A stretch of DNA of 5,277 nt from Candidatus Odyssella thessalonicensis. Lineage in GTDB: Bacteria > Pseudomonadota > Alphaproteobacteria > Bin65. The translations under genes were made by a program, and so were the position numbers. The notes under the pieces are model-generated. The model was not told the DNA's origin and searched no databases. It saw only the letters and a program-made list of their open reading frames with translations. The number at the start of each line of letters is the position of its first letter. Within the stretch, counting starts at the first letter, position 1. Positions 5,253-5,277 of the stretch are shown here, piece after piece. The stretch lies in the NCBI GenBank assembly GCA_005240015.1, contig SBBV01000138.1:1-5277 (forward strand), written 5' to 3'.

Positions 5253-5277
5253 TCCAAGGCGGGCGGCGGCGCATCGC

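Noticed and set aside
1..5277. CRISPR array, tRNA/rRNA gene, insertion-sequence ends or phage genes
   Set aside because: No regularly spaced repeats, tRNA-like cloverleaf, transposase motifs or terminal inverted repeats were seen on reading both strands.

Overview
The window looks like chromosomal DNA of a high-GC Gram-negative bacterium, most likely an alphaproteobacterium. This rests on the GC-rich third codon positions, a DUF882-type periplasmic protein, a Liv-type periplasmic binding protein and several GTG/TTG starts. It is an inference from composition and gene families; no rRNA or marker gene is present.

Region 1 (1-~610): the left edge opens in a fragment resembling PyrK, the electron-transfer subunit of dihydroorotate dehydrogenase. 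It is read in the second frame and stops being recognisable near base 97. About 10-15 bases later, in the third frame, a DUF882/peptidase M15-like zinc-site domain begins and runs to 554. It has no signal peptide and no convincing start. The joint looks like a rearrangement scar, a frameshifted remnant or an assembly join. A perfect hairpin with A and T tracts (575-604) ends this block and serves the converging gene on the other side.

Region 2 (628-3860, all on the minus strand): in transcription order, a TetR-family repressor, a crotonase-fold enoyl-CoA hydratase/isomerase, and an AMP-forming acyl-CoA ligase, followed after a 97-base gap by a small proline-rich lipoprotein. The repressor and crotonase overlap by four bases (ATGA). 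The ligase follows after 21 bases with its own GAGGAG site and a TTG start. The first three genes are very probably one operon for activating a carboxylic acid to its CoA thioester and processing the acyl-CoA. The lipoprotein may be separate.

Region 3 (3861-4055): a 195-base divergent control region. It holds a good sigma-70-like promoter facing right, a weaker one facing left, and two copies of the same operator-like element. These match at 19 of 24 bases, share the same 8-8-8 layout, and each sits at the predicted transcription start of one promoter. They are the likely binding sites of the TetR protein.

Region 4 (4056-5252): a complete secreted substrate-binding protein of the branched-chain amino acid (LivK/HAAT) ABC transporter family, with a strong Shine-Dalgarno site. 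The rest of the transporter is presumably beyond the right edge.

Taken together, regions 2-4 look like a self-regulated uptake-and-degradation module. The binding protein captures a carboxylate in the periplasm, the ligase makes its CoA ester, the crotonase isomerises or hydrates it, and the TetR protein senses the substrate or its CoA ester and controls both sides. The substrate cannot be read from the sequence.
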